The notes: generated by a model not told the origin, from the letters alone. A stretch of DNA of 64,000 nt from CAYGLV01 sp964351025 (GCA_964351025.1 CAYGLV010000001.1:57041-121040), one strand, 5' to 3'; positions 51,480 through 58,714 are shown, counted from the first letter of the stretch. Translations and numbers: made by a program.

Positions 51480-52559
51480 GAACGCCTTCGCCACGTCGAA
51501 CCACTCGGGCGGGACCGTCTTGAGCTGGGCGGTCGCCTCCTCGAGCGAGACGTCCACGATCGTGTCTCCGTGCAGCGCCGCCATGCGGCCGAACTTGCCG
51601 TCGGCGACGAGATCGGCCGCCTTCAGGCCGAAGCGGGTCGCGAGCACGCGGTCGCGTGCCGTCGGCGTGCCCCCGCGCTGGACATGGCCGAGCACGGTGA
51701 CGCGCGACTCGAAGCCGGTGCGGCTCTCGATCTCTCGCGCGAGCGCCTCGCCGACGCCGCCCAGCCGGATGTGCCCGAACTGATCGGTGCCTGCCCCCTG
51801 AGCGACGAGCTGGCGCTCGCCCGACTCGTAGGACAGCTCGTACCCCTCGCTGACGACGACGATCGAGAAGTCCTTGCCGCCCCGGTGCCGCCGCTCGAGC
51901 AGAACGCAGGCGGCCTCGACCGTCGTCGGCTGCTCGGGGATGAGGATCGCGTCGGCGCCGCCGGCAATGCCGCTCGTGACGGCGATCCAGCCCGTGTGCC
52001 GGCCCATCACCTCCACGACCATCACGCGGTTGTGCGACTCGGCCGTGGTGTGCAGCCGGTCGATCGCCTCGGTCGCGATCGTCACCGCGGTGTCGAAGCC
52101 GAAGGTGTAGTCGGTCGCCGAGAGGTCGTTGTCGATCGTCTTCGGGAGACCGACGACGGGGAACTCGTGCTCGGCATGGAGACGCGAGGCGACGCCGAGC
52201 GTGTCCTCGCCGCCGATCGCGATCAGGGCGTCGAGGCCCTGGCGACCGAAGTTGCGCAGCACCTTCTCGACACCGCCCTCGACCTTGTAAGGGTTCGTGC
52301 GCGACGTGCCGATGATCGTGCCCCCGCGGGGCAGGATGCCCGAGACCTCGCGCAGGCCGAGGCCGTGGAACTTGCCCTCGACGAGCCCACGCCAGCCCTC
52401 GCGCACGGCGACCACCTCGTCGCCGCGGTCGATGCAGCGGTGCGTCACCGCCCGAATGGCCGCGTTCAACCCGGGGCAGTCGCCCCCGCCGGTGAGAATC
52501 CCGACCGTCGTACCGATACGCGCAGTGTTCCATGCCGACCGAGCAGCACCTTCTGCCAT
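51471..52559 (-). CDS. pfp: 6-phosphofructokinase, pyrophosphate-dependent type
   Basis: A 362-residue phosphofructokinase. GILTGGGDCPGLNAAIRAV opens the core and GRHTGWIAVTSGIAGGADAI and VLGHVQRGGTPTARDRVLA follow. Two diagnostic positions favour PPi over ATP: GGEDTLG has Asp where ATP enzymes have Gly, and GLPKTIDNDL has Lys where they have Gly. These match actinomycete PPi-PFKs. An upstream in-frame ATG at 52580 would add seven residues. An AT-rich tract upstream is shared with the divergent metY promoter. Confidence 0.9.
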   Translation of the reverse strand: MAEGAARSAWNTARIGTTVGILTGGGDCPGLNAAIRAVTHRCIDRGDEVVAVREGWRGLVEGKFHGLGLREVSGILPRGGTIIGTSRTNPYKVEGGVEKVLRNFGRQGLDALIAIGGEDTLGVASRLHAEHEFPVVGLPKTIDNDLSATDYTFGFDTAVTIATEAIDRLHTTAESHNRVMVVEVMGRHTGWIAVTSGIAGGADAILIPEQPTTVEAACVLLERRHRGGKDFSIVVVSEGYELSYESGERQLVAQGAGTDQFGHIRLGGVGEALAREIESRTGFESRVTVLGHVQRGGTPTARDRVLATRFGLKAADLVADGKFGRMAALHGDTIVDVSLEEATAQLKTVPPEWFDVAKAFFG

Positions 52560-52562
52560 TAC

Positions 52563-52591
52563 TTGCATTTGTAAAGTCATGACGCTATAAA
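52563..52591 (+). promoter_or_regulatory. Promoter for metY-metX
   Basis: TTGCAT (52563-52568), a 17-base spacer and TATAAA (52586-52591) make one of the few conventional two-box promoters here. Transcription would start near 52598, leaving a leader of about 135 bases. The same AT-rich patch overlaps the pfp start region on the other strand. Confidence 0.55.
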
Positions 52592-52597
52592 TCGGGA

Positions 52598-52733
52598 AGC
52601 GTTGCCCATCGCGAGCAGTCGGAGATGGACAGGCGCGAGCGCCCGCCGCCGGCGGGAGCACAGAAGGTCCGGGACCACGGGTCTTCGTCGTTCCGGAACA
52701 CCGACAGCGCCGGCAGGCGGGAAGGAGCACCCA
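52598..52733 (+). other. metY 5' leader with stable hairpins
   Basis: The leader holds CCCGCC-GCC-GGCGGG (52642-52656) and GGTCC-G-GGACC (52666-52676), and ends in a GAAGGAGC ribosome site. Leaders of methionine genes often hold SAM riboswitches, but I cannot match the SAM-I, SAM-IV or SAH consensus. The length and structure leave open an unassigned RNA element. Confidence 0.3.
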
Positions 52734-54032
52734 GTGTCAGACCTCAGGCCAGAGACGATTGCACTGCACGGAGGCCAGACGCCGGATCCCACGACCCACG
52801 CCCGGGCCGTGCCGATCTATCAGACGACCTCGTTCGTGTTCGAGGACACCCAGCACGCCGCCGATCTCTTCGCGCTCAAGGTGCCGGGGAACATCTACAG
52901 CCGGATCATGAATCCGACGTGGGACGTGTTCGAGCAGCGCGTGACGGCGCTCGAAGGCGGCATCGGCGCTGTCGCAACGGCGTCAGGGCAGGCTGCGGTG
53001 ACCTACTCGGTTCTCAACCTCGCCCGCGCCGGGGACAACATCGTGTCCGTCTCGACGCTGTACGGCGGCACCTACAACCTGTTCGCGCACACGCTGCCGC
53101 AGTACGGGATCGAGGTGCGCTGGGTCGACCCCGACGAGCCCGAGACGCTTGCCGCGCTCGTCGACGACAAGACGAAGCTCGTGTTCGCCGAGACGATCGG
53201 CAACCCGAAGCTGAACGTCGTCGACATCCGCGCCTGGGCCGACGCCGCGCATGCGGCGGGACTGCCCCTGATCGTCGACAACACCGTGCCGACGCCCATC
53301 CTCTGCCGGGTGTTCGACCACGGGGCGGACGTCGCCGTCCATTCCGCGACGAAGTACATCGGCGGCCACGGAACCTCGATCGGCGGCATCGTCGTCGACT
53401 CGGGCGCGTTCGACTGGACGGCGCACGCCGACCGCTATCCGGGCCTGACGAAGCCGGATCCCTCCTACCACGGCGTCGTCTGGGCGGATGTCCTCGGCCC
53501 GGCCGCCTACATCGGCCGCGTCCGCACCGTGCTGCTGCGCAACACGGGTGCCGCGCTGTCGCCGTTCAACGCGTTCCTCTTCCTCCAGGGCCTCGAGACG
53601 CTGCCCCTCCGGATGGAGCGGCACTGCTCGAACGCGCTCGCGGTGGCGGAACACCTCGAGCGGCAGCCGGGCGTCGTCTGGGTGAACTACCCCGGGCTCG
53701 AGTCGAGCCCGTACCGGGAGACCGCCGGCAGGGTCCTCACGGGCGGCTTCGGCGGCCTCGTCACCTTCGGCATCGAAGGCGGCCTCGAGGCCGGCCGCAC
53801 GTTCATCGAGAGTCTCGGCCTGTTCAGCCACCTCGCGAACATCGGCGACGCCAAGTCGCTCGCGATCCACAACGCGACGACGACGCACTCGCAGCTGAAC
53901 GACGAGGAGCTCGCAGCCTCGGGCGTCACACAGGACACCGTGCGGCTCTCGGTTGGGATCGAGCACATCGACGACATCCTCGCCGACCTCGACCAGGCTC
54001 TCGCGAGAGCCGCGGCTCCCGTCGCCGTCTGA
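52734..54032 (+). CDS. metY: MetY, O-acetylhomoserine sulfhydrylase
   Basis: A 432-residue Cys/Met-metabolism PLP enzyme. ETIALHGGQTPDPTTHARAV, PIYQTTSFVFEDTQHAADLF, SRIMNPTWDVFEQRVTALEG, VSTLYGGTYNLFAHTLPQYG, and the PLP lysine in HSATKYIGGHGTSIGG are clear. The long form with TLYGGTYNLF indicates direct sulfhydrylation of O-acetylhomoserine to homocysteine. The GTG has GAAGGAGC nine bases upstream. metX follows five bases after its stop. Confidence 0.93.
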   Translation: MSDLRPETIALHGGQTPDPTTHARAVPIYQTTSFVFEDTQHAADLFALKVPGNIYSRIMNPTWDVFEQRVTALEGGIGAVATASGQAAVTYSVLNLARAGDNIVSVSTLYGGTYNLFAHTLPQYGIEVRWVDPDEPETLAALVDDKTKLVFAETIGNPKLNVVDIRAWADAAHAAGLPLIVDNTVPTPILCRVFDHGADVAVHSATKYIGGHGTSIGGIVVDSGAFDWTAHADRYPGLTKPDPSYHGVVWADVLGPAAYIGRVRTVLLRNTGAALSPFNAFLFLQGLETLPLRMERHCSNALAVAEHLERQPGVVWVNYPGLESSPYRETAGRVLTGGFGGLVTFGIEGGLEAGRTFIESLGLFSHLANIGDAKSLAIHNATTTHSQLNDEELAASGVTQDTVRLSVGIEHIDDILADLDQALARAAAPVAV

Positions 54033-54037
54033 GCAGC

Positions 54038-55192
54038 GTGGCCGGGTCGCTCGGACGCGTCGAGACGCAGCGGGTCGTCCTCTTCACGGAGAACGACCCG
54101 CTGCGGCTCGACGCGGGCGCGGCGCTCGCGCCGGTCGAGGTTGCCTATGAGACATACGGAACGCTCGACGCGGACGCCTCGAACGCTGTGTTCGTCTGCC
54201 ATGCTCTCACCGGGGACGCGCACGCGGCGGGCCATCACGGCGACCCCGAACGGCGGGGCTGGTGGGACACGCTGATCGGTCCCGGCAAGCCGCTCGACAC
54301 GGACCGTCTCTTCGTCGTCTGCCCGAACCTGCTCGGCGGCTGCCGTGGCACGACCGGCCCGTCGTCGCTCGATCCGGCGACCGGGCGGCCGTACGGGCTG
54401 CGCTTCCCGGACTTCACCGTCTCGGACCTCGTCACCGTGCATCGGCGCCTGCTCGAGCATCTCGGGATCGAGCGGCTGCACGGCGCGATCGGCGGCTCCC
54501 TGGGGGGCATGCAGGTGCTCCAGTGGGCGCTCGACCATCCCGGTGAGGTGGAGCGCGCCGTGCTCGTGTGCGCATCCGCCCGCCTCAGCGCCCAGAACAT
54601 CGCCTTCTCCGCCGTCGCCCGGACGTCGATCCTGCGCGACGAGCACTTCCGGGGCGGCGACTACTACCCGGCGCCCGGGCAGGAGCGGAGCCGCTCCCCC
54701 GACGTCGGCCTCAGCGTCGCGCGCATGCTCGCCCACATCACGTACGTCTCCGAAGAAGGCCTCGAGCGCAAGTTCGGCCGGGAACGCCGAAGCGACGTCC
54801 CGACCTTTGACATCGACTTCCAGGTCGAGAGCTATCTCGATCACCAGGGCCGCAGCTTCCTCGAGCGCTTCGACGCCAACAGCTACCTGTACTTCAGCCG
54901 CGTGATGGACTACTTCGACCCGTTCGCCGACGAAAAGGCCGCGACTTCAGCCCTCGCCGCCGGCGAGACCGACTTCCTCGTGATCTCGTTCGACAGCGAC
55001 TGGCGCTTCCCGAGTCCGCACTCGCGGAAGATCGCCCGCGTGCTCGAGCGAGCCGGCCGCGCCGTTCGGTGCGAAGAGGTCGCATCCCCCTGGGGCCACG
55101 ACTCCTTCCTCCTCGAGGTGCCCGCCTACCACGAGCTCGTCGCCGGCTTCCTCACCGTCGAGGCGCGCCGCGCCGGGCGCAGGGTCGCGTGA
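54038..55192 (+). CDS. metX: MetX, homoserine O-acetyltransferase
   Basis: A 384-residue alpha/beta hydrolase. LAPVEVAYETYGTLDADASN, HALTGDAHAAGHHGD, NLLGGCRGTTGPSSLDP, IGGSLGGMQVLQWALDHP (nucleophile Ser), ISFDSDWRFPSPHSRK (Asp) and SPWGHDSFLLEVPAYHELV (His) form the MetX pattern. It acetylates homoserine, providing MetY's substrate. Some MetX-like enzymes use succinyl-CoA, which sequence alone cannot rule out. Confidence 0.93.
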   Translation: MAGSLGRVETQRVVLFTENDPLRLDAGAALAPVEVAYETYGTLDADASNAVFVCHALTGDAHAAGHHGDPERRGWWDTLIGPGKPLDTDRLFVVCPNLLGGCRGTTGPSSLDPATGRPYGLRFPDFTVSDLVTVHRRLLEHLGIERLHGAIGGSLGGMQVLQWALDHPGEVERAVLVCASARLSAQNIAFSAVARTSILRDEHFRGGDYYPAPGQERSRSPDVGLSVARMLAHITYVSEEGLERKFGRERRSDVPTFDIDFQVESYLDHQGRSFLERFDANSYLYFSRVMDYFDPFADEKAATSALAAGETDFLVISFDSDWRFPSPHSRKIARVLERAGRAVRCEEVASPWGHDSFLLEVPAYHELVAGFLTVEARRAGRRVA

Positions 55193-55239
55193 GCGCCGAT
55201 GCCCTCCCGCTCTTCCGGCGCGAGGCGTTGAACCGTCAG

Positions 55240-55298
55240 TGTCGAAGGTGGGAATTGAAACGTTGCGGGTCGTGGCCCACCAGATGTTGAGTTCTGCG
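55240..55298 (-). pseudogene. Decayed 3' part of tRNA-Leu(CAA)
   Basis: Reading on the minus strand, the anticodon-arm region GAACTCAACATCTGGTGG matches the intact tRNA at 58344-58427 at 15 of 18 positions, and the T-loop/acceptor end TTCAATTCCCACCTTCGACA at 18 of 20. The spacing is identical; the ungapped total is 40 of 55. The 17-base variable/T-stem part between them is diverged and the T stem no longer pairs; no D arm is left. Same orientation as the intact gene, 3.1 kb away. Confidence 0.65.
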
Positions 55299-55400
55299 GT
55301 ATGAGATCGGAAGGCCTACCCAGGCCGGATGGACGCTGCCGAGGACTCGCCGCAAAGCCGAACCTTCGGCCGTATGACGATGCTCGCGATGCAAGACAGG

Positions 55401-55436
55401 GACAAGAGGCGAGGGCCGTAGCCCTCGCCTCTTGTC
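55401..55436 (-). terminator. Perfect 16-base-pair hairpin
   Basis: Two 16-base arms, beginning GACAAGAGGC on either strand, with a CGTA loop lie 24 bases after the stop of the secreted-protein gene. It is the longest uninterrupted stem in the window. It has no U-tract and could serve both strands. The other ~200 bases between metX and this point hold only the tRNA remnant and weak inverted repeats. Confidence 0.55.
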
Positions 55437-55459
55437 ATCGCACGCGGATCGACGGAGGC

Positions 55460-56014
55460 CTAATAGTCGTTCCAGCAGACGTCCCAGCGCTGGGCTGTAG
55501 AGCTGTGATTTTGCGCGCCCCAGCGATAGGTGTTTGCCGGCACACCCACGCTGTGGACGTTGGTGTCCGAGACGTTGCCCCACGCGTAGGTGACGGCCCC
55601 TGACCGCTGGACGTACCAGGTGTAGTCGGCCGGGCTGTTGAAGCCGTACCAACCCCAGTACGTCGAGTACTGGTATGTCCCCCACGCGAATACACCTTGA
55701 CCGGCGGAGCCGCTCGACGGGACGTACTGACAGCCGACGGAAAGCGGCGATACAGGACCAGGCCCGGCGAACTGAATGGGTGCCGCGGACACAGCCGCGG
55801 TAAACGTCGACAGATCGCAGGTTACGCGCGCCTGCGCAGCGGCGTCCGGGTGATCAGCGATCCACCCGCACGTGTAGACACCGTTCGGAGGAAGCGACGG
55901 CTGACGTGCGGCGAATGCCGGAGTCACGCCGAGGGCGAGAGCCGTCACGGACACCAGCGCTACTGCGATGGCAGCACCGAAATACCCCCGCCGGGGATGA
56001 CTTGTGGAACTCAT
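55460..56014 (-). CDS. Small secreted protein with a Cys-Cys motif shared with its neighbour
   Basis: A 184-residue protein. A clear signal peptide (TM-like stretch ~13-31, cleavage after TPAFA, ~35) leaves ~149 secreted residues. Near the mature N-terminus is YTCGWIADHPDAAAQARVTC (C49, C66), which also occurs in the neighbouring membrane protein with equal spacing. The rest is rich in Tyr, Trp and Gly (YQYSTYWGWYGF) with a last Cys in WDVCWNDY. The ATG has GGGAGGT six bases upstream. I do not recognise a family. It probably acts outside the cell as ligand, target or sensor partner of the adjacent sigma pair. Confidence 0.75.
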   Translation of the reverse strand: MSSTSHPRRGYFGAAIAVALVSVTALALGVTPAFAARQPSLPPNGVYTCGWIADHPDAAAQARVTCDLSTFTAAVSAAPIQFAGPGPVSPLSVGCQYVPSSGSAGQGVFAWGTYQYSTYWGWYGFNSPADYTWYVQRSGAVTYAWGNVSDTNVHSVGVPANTYRWGAQNHSSTAQRWDVCWNDY

Positions 56015-56054
56015 GGGTCGACCTCCCTTGGTGAGGTGGACTGGAACGACTTGG

Positions 56055-56084
56055 ATGCTACAGGGGCGCGGTTCCCAAAGTCAA
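56055..56084 (-). promoter_or_regulatory. Promoter for the secreted-protein gene
   Basis: TTGACT (56084-56079), 18 bases, then TAGCAT (56060-56055): a housekeeping-type promoter with a ~33-base leader to the ATG. The remaining ~220 bases to the end of the membrane-partner gene hold an 11-base inverted repeat (56205-56215/56249-56259) and a second copy of GGTGGACTGGAAC (56223), but no gene I trust. Confidence 0.5.
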
Positions 56085-56306
56085 CAGAACGGCGCAGTAG
56101 TCCGAGGGGGAGATACGGGCTAAGCTGATACAGGGTGCGCTGGAGGCGCTCCATGACGGCGACCATAGGTTGTCCTTCACGGACGCCGAACGCTCTCCCT
56201 CGATGGGGCCGGAGGCTCTCCCGGTGGACTGGAACACCCTGGGTCAAACCTCCGGCCCCTCTTTCCTCCGGCCCGACTCGTCGGTCGAGACTGCTTCACG
56301 GACATT

Positions 56307-57662
56307 TCAGCTCGCCTTACTCACCGCCGAGACCGGTTCGAGTGCCCGCGCGATCTCCAGCGCTCGCTCATGAAGCTCGGATGAACCCCAGATCGAGATA
56401 AAGAGTCCATCGCGCCGCACCAGGGCGGGGCCGCCCCGTCCGAGCGGGAAACCGACGGTTCCCGCCGCGGTCGGATCACGGGGGCTGCACGTCCATCCGA
56501 CGCTGACGAGACAGGTCCTCGTCTCGTAGATCTCGACTCGCGCGCGCGCGCGCGACGCCCCGTCGATGACCGCCGGCGCATACGTCAGCCTGATTGCCTG
56601 CACCTGCTCGGGCCCGGAACCGCCCGCGAAGCTGACCCGCCGCTCCTGCAGCGTGATCGCAACGAGCTTCAACCCGTTCCACTCCTGCCCGAGCCACAGC
56701 ATCGTTCGTCCGAGCGTGGTCGCTGCATCCTGCGCACCGACCTCGGTCGCTGCGGCGATGCCCCCCCCTGTTTGCCAGCGCGCAGGCTCGGGCTTCTCGA
56801 AGAGCCCCTGCTGATACGGCAGAGTCTCCGCGGTCACCACCTGAAACCTGGTCGCGCGATCTCTCGACTCGACCGCGACCGGCTGGTAGTTCGACGCATC
56901 GACGGCAACCCGTCCGATCGCGGTGCCCGTCTTGAATTCGAGCCAGATCACCTCGCGCCCATCGATCTCGCCGGGGCCGCTCTCAACGGCCCTTCCCGAG
57001 GCGAGGGCAGACCGATACTGGTCGACGAACTCCGTCAACGCTGCGTCAAGTGAAGGCTGCTCGGCTGGGCCGCCCGTCACGGCGCCGGATCCCGCGCCGC
57101 AGCTGACACCAGCCTTCTCCGCCTCAGCAGGATGACCGGCGATCCAGGCACAGGTATAGATGGGCCCCGTTCGCGACACACCGCCTTCCGCGGTCTCGAG
57201 GTGCTCGTCCAAGACCTGGCCGTCCAGCACAAACACTGTCTTCTTCAGGTCGCGCTGGGCGTCAAACCAGATCTCGGTCTTCAGTGTCCGCGGGATCGCG
57301 TTGCCCGTATCGAGATCGACGAGCGTTCCCGCGGCTGCATCGAGTTCGATGACCGCGACATGCAGCACGGGTTGAGTTCCTACAGCCGCGAGCGCTTCCT
57401 GGACGACGCTCGGGTCCGTACCCCACGGCGGCAGGAAGAGAAGTAGAAGCAGGGCCGCGGCTACCGAGGCGACGCTCGCGGCCACACCGACGAGATGCCC
57501 CCGACGGCGGACCGATGGTCGCCGATCCGGTTCCCGCTTGCTACCGCTGCCAGCACGCCCGGTCACCACGAGGGCGTCAGCGATTGCGAGGAGCTGCGGC
57601 TCGTCGATCAGCAGCTCGACGAGTTCGTCATCGGCAAAGACGGAGGAACTGGTGTGGGTCAT
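56307..57662 (-). CDS. Single-pass membrane protein, probable anti-sigma-type partner
   Basis: A 451-residue protein. A ~55-residue cytoplasmic N-terminus (DDELVELLIDEPQLLAIADA) is followed by one membrane helix (~57-78, VASVAAALLLLLFLPP) and a ~370-residue outer part. At 169-188 lies YTCAWIAGHPAEAEKAGVSC (C171, C188), matching the secreted protein next door. More cysteines occur near the end (ETRTCLVSVGWTC). No zinc anti-sigma HxxxCxxC is present. The ATGA overlap with the ECF sigma gene is the standard sigma/anti-sigma arrangement, so I infer that role. Confidence 0.75.
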   Translation of the reverse strand: MTHTSSSVFADDELVELLIDEPQLLAIADALVVTGRAGSGSKREPDRRPSVRRRGHLVGVAASVASVAAALLLLLFLPPWGTDPSVVQEALAAVGTQPVLHVAVIELDAAAGTLVDLDTGNAIPRTLKTEIWFDAQRDLKKTVFVLDGQVLDEHLETAEGGVSRTGPIYTCAWIAGHPAEAEKAGVSCGAGSGAVTGGPAEQPSLDAALTEFVDQYRSALASGRAVESGPGEIDGREVIWLEFKTGTAIGRVAVDASNYQPVAVESRDRATRFQVVTAETLPYQQGLFEKPEPARWQTGGGIAAATEVGAQDAATTLGRTMLWLGQEWNGLKLVAITLQERRVSFAGGSGPEQVQAIRLTYAPAVIDGASRARARVEIYETRTCLVSVGWTCSPRDPTAAGTVGFPLGRGGPALVRRDGLFISIWGSSELHERALEIARALEPVSAVSKAS

Positions 57663-58147
57663 GGGTTCAGGCCTTCCTTCTCGAACTCAACGCGGAGCTG
57701 CTCGAGCCCACGCATGAAGCGCATACGGCAAGCCTCCTCCGTTGCGCCAACCTGCTCGCGGATCTCTCCGAAAGTTCTGCCTTCGACCAAGCGCATGAGC
57801 ACGACCCGCCTCTGCGCTTCCGGCAATTTTGCGAGAGCCAGCTCGAATGTCCGAGCCACCAGGCCGCCGTACTCGTCAGGCGGAGCTTCCGCGTCCAGGA
57901 CCACGTCAAGCGGCACTGTCGGCACGCGCCGACGTCGAGCCTCATCGACAAGACGGCGGCGAGCGACCGTGTACAGCCAGCCAAGATTCGGTGGCGCAGC
58001 GCCCGCCGAGTGCGCGAGCGACTCGGCCGCGTTCGCGAACACTTCTTGCGTCACGTCCTCTGCCGTCGCCGTCGAGTCAACCCGGCGCCGGACAAAACGG
58101 AGAATGTCCCGGTAGTGGCTGCGTATGGGGTCGGCGCGAGGATCCAC
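57659..58147 (-). CDS. ECF-family RNA polymerase sigma factor
   Basis: A 162-residue sigma factor. Region 2 is PIRSHYRDILRFVRRRVDST, EDVTQEVFANAAESLA and GWLYTVARRRLVDEARRR; region 4 is LAKLPEAQRRVVLMRLVEGR and TFGEIREQVGATEEACRMRF. The GTG at 58147 begins at the expected N-terminus; TATAGC lies right before it. It probably drives its own operon and possibly distant targets. The secreted-protein gene has a housekeeping-type promoter instead. Confidence 0.88.
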   Translation of the reverse strand: MDPRADPIRSHYRDILRFVRRRVDSTATAEDVTQEVFANAAESLAHSAGAAPPNLGWLYTVARRRLVDEARRRRVPTVPLDVVLDAEAPPDEYGGLVARTFELALAKLPEAQRRVVLMRLVEGRTFGEIREQVGATEEACRMRFMRGLEQLRVEFEKEGLNP

Positions 58148-58343
58148 TGCTATATGAGTCGGCCGCGGAGCGACGAACGTAACAAGTCCAATGCCACCGG
58201 CCGGCGCGGACGCGGTTCCCGTCAGCACTCGGTCTGGTTCGACGATCTCTACAAGCGCGAGCTCGGCGAGGGCCAACAACGCCAAAATCGTGTCGCACGT
58301 CTCCCTCGACCTGCCCGTCGTCGGGCTCGCTTCGTGTATGTAG

Positions 58344-58427
58344 TGCCGAAGGTGGGAATCGAACCCACACGGCCCGAAGGCCACCGGATTTTGAGTCCGG
58401 CGCGTCTGCCAGTTCCGCCACTTCGGC
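58344..58427 (-). tRNA. tRNA-Leu (anticodon CAA)
   Basis: An 84-base class II tRNA. The acceptor arm GCCGAAG/CTTCGGC, D arm GCG/CGC, anticodon arm CCGGA-CTCAAAA-TCCGG, a long variable arm (GGCC-TTCG-GGCC) and T arm GTGGG-TTCGATT-CCCAC all pair; A73 is the discriminator. The loop gives anticodon CAA, reading UUG. CCA is not encoded. Its 3' end points into the sigma-factor islet, whose far end has a decayed copy of this tRNA's 3' part. Confidence 0.97.
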
Positions 58428-58481
58428 GTGGTACGACGATCGTAGCCGCGCTGTCCGCTGTGTGAAGCTCCCGCGGCCGGA

Positions 58482-58596
58482 GGCCGGCTTTGCCGGCCGG
58501 GAGGCCCGATTCGGCTGCTGCTGTGTCGCACCGAAGGAGGGGGTTCGTGGGGGAACCACGGGTTCCCCCACGCTCTCAACCACGGGTTCCCCCACG
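58482..58596 (+). repeat. Composite palindromic repeat, copy 2
   Basis: Hairpin A, GGCCGGC-TTT-GCCGGCC then GGGAG (58482-58503), is followed after ~29 bases by GAAGGAGGGGG and palindrome B, with arms CGTGGGGGAACC (58546-58557) and GGTTCCCCCACG (58561-58572). A further right half-copy ends at 58596. Relative to copy 1, one arm pair changes from A-T to G-C on both sides. It lies between tRNA-Leu and the promoter of livK (system 2). Confidence 0.7.
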
Positions 58597-58614
58597 ATTT
58601 GGTCGCTACAGAGG

Positions 58615-58643
58615 TTGAAAGCAGGCGCTATTGGCCTGATACT
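58615..58643 (+). promoter_or_regulatory. Promoter for the second liv operon
   Basis: TTGAAA (58615-58620), a 17-base spacer and TGATACT (-10 GATACT at 58638-58643) form a good housekeeping promoter. The leader to the TTG start is ~65 bases and ends in GGAGGAGGAA. Confidence 0.6.
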
Positions 58644-58714
58644 TGCCTCTCGCCTGCGCGGAAGGTCGAACGACGCTGCAGGGCATCGGTCATCGGGTAT
58701 GGAGGAGGAACAGC

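Noticed and set aside
52592..52733. SAM or SAH riboswitch before metY
   Set aside because: A few SAH-like words occur (AGCGTTGC, ACAGGCGCGA), but the pairing partners and the conserved third block are missing; no SAM-I or SAM-IV consensus is visible.
56011..56247. 78-codon minus-strand frame upstream of the secreted protein
   Set aside because: It overlaps the promoter and ribosome site of the secreted-protein gene, has no ribosome site of its own and no recognisable sequence.
55193..58343. Prophage or integrative element with its own integrase
   Set aside because: The tRNA geometry fits an old integration, but there is no integrase, transposase, phage or conjugation gene, so I call it only a possible relic islet.
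57659..58579. 306-codon version of the ECF sigma gene
   Set aside because: The extra N-terminus would read through the tRNA-Leu gene and the palindromic repeat; the conserved sigma region 2 begins just after GTG 58147.
58540..58600. CRISPR-like array from the repeated GGTTCCCCCACG
   Set aside because: Only one and a half units, without regular unique spacers and without cas genes; it is part of the palindromic repeat family.
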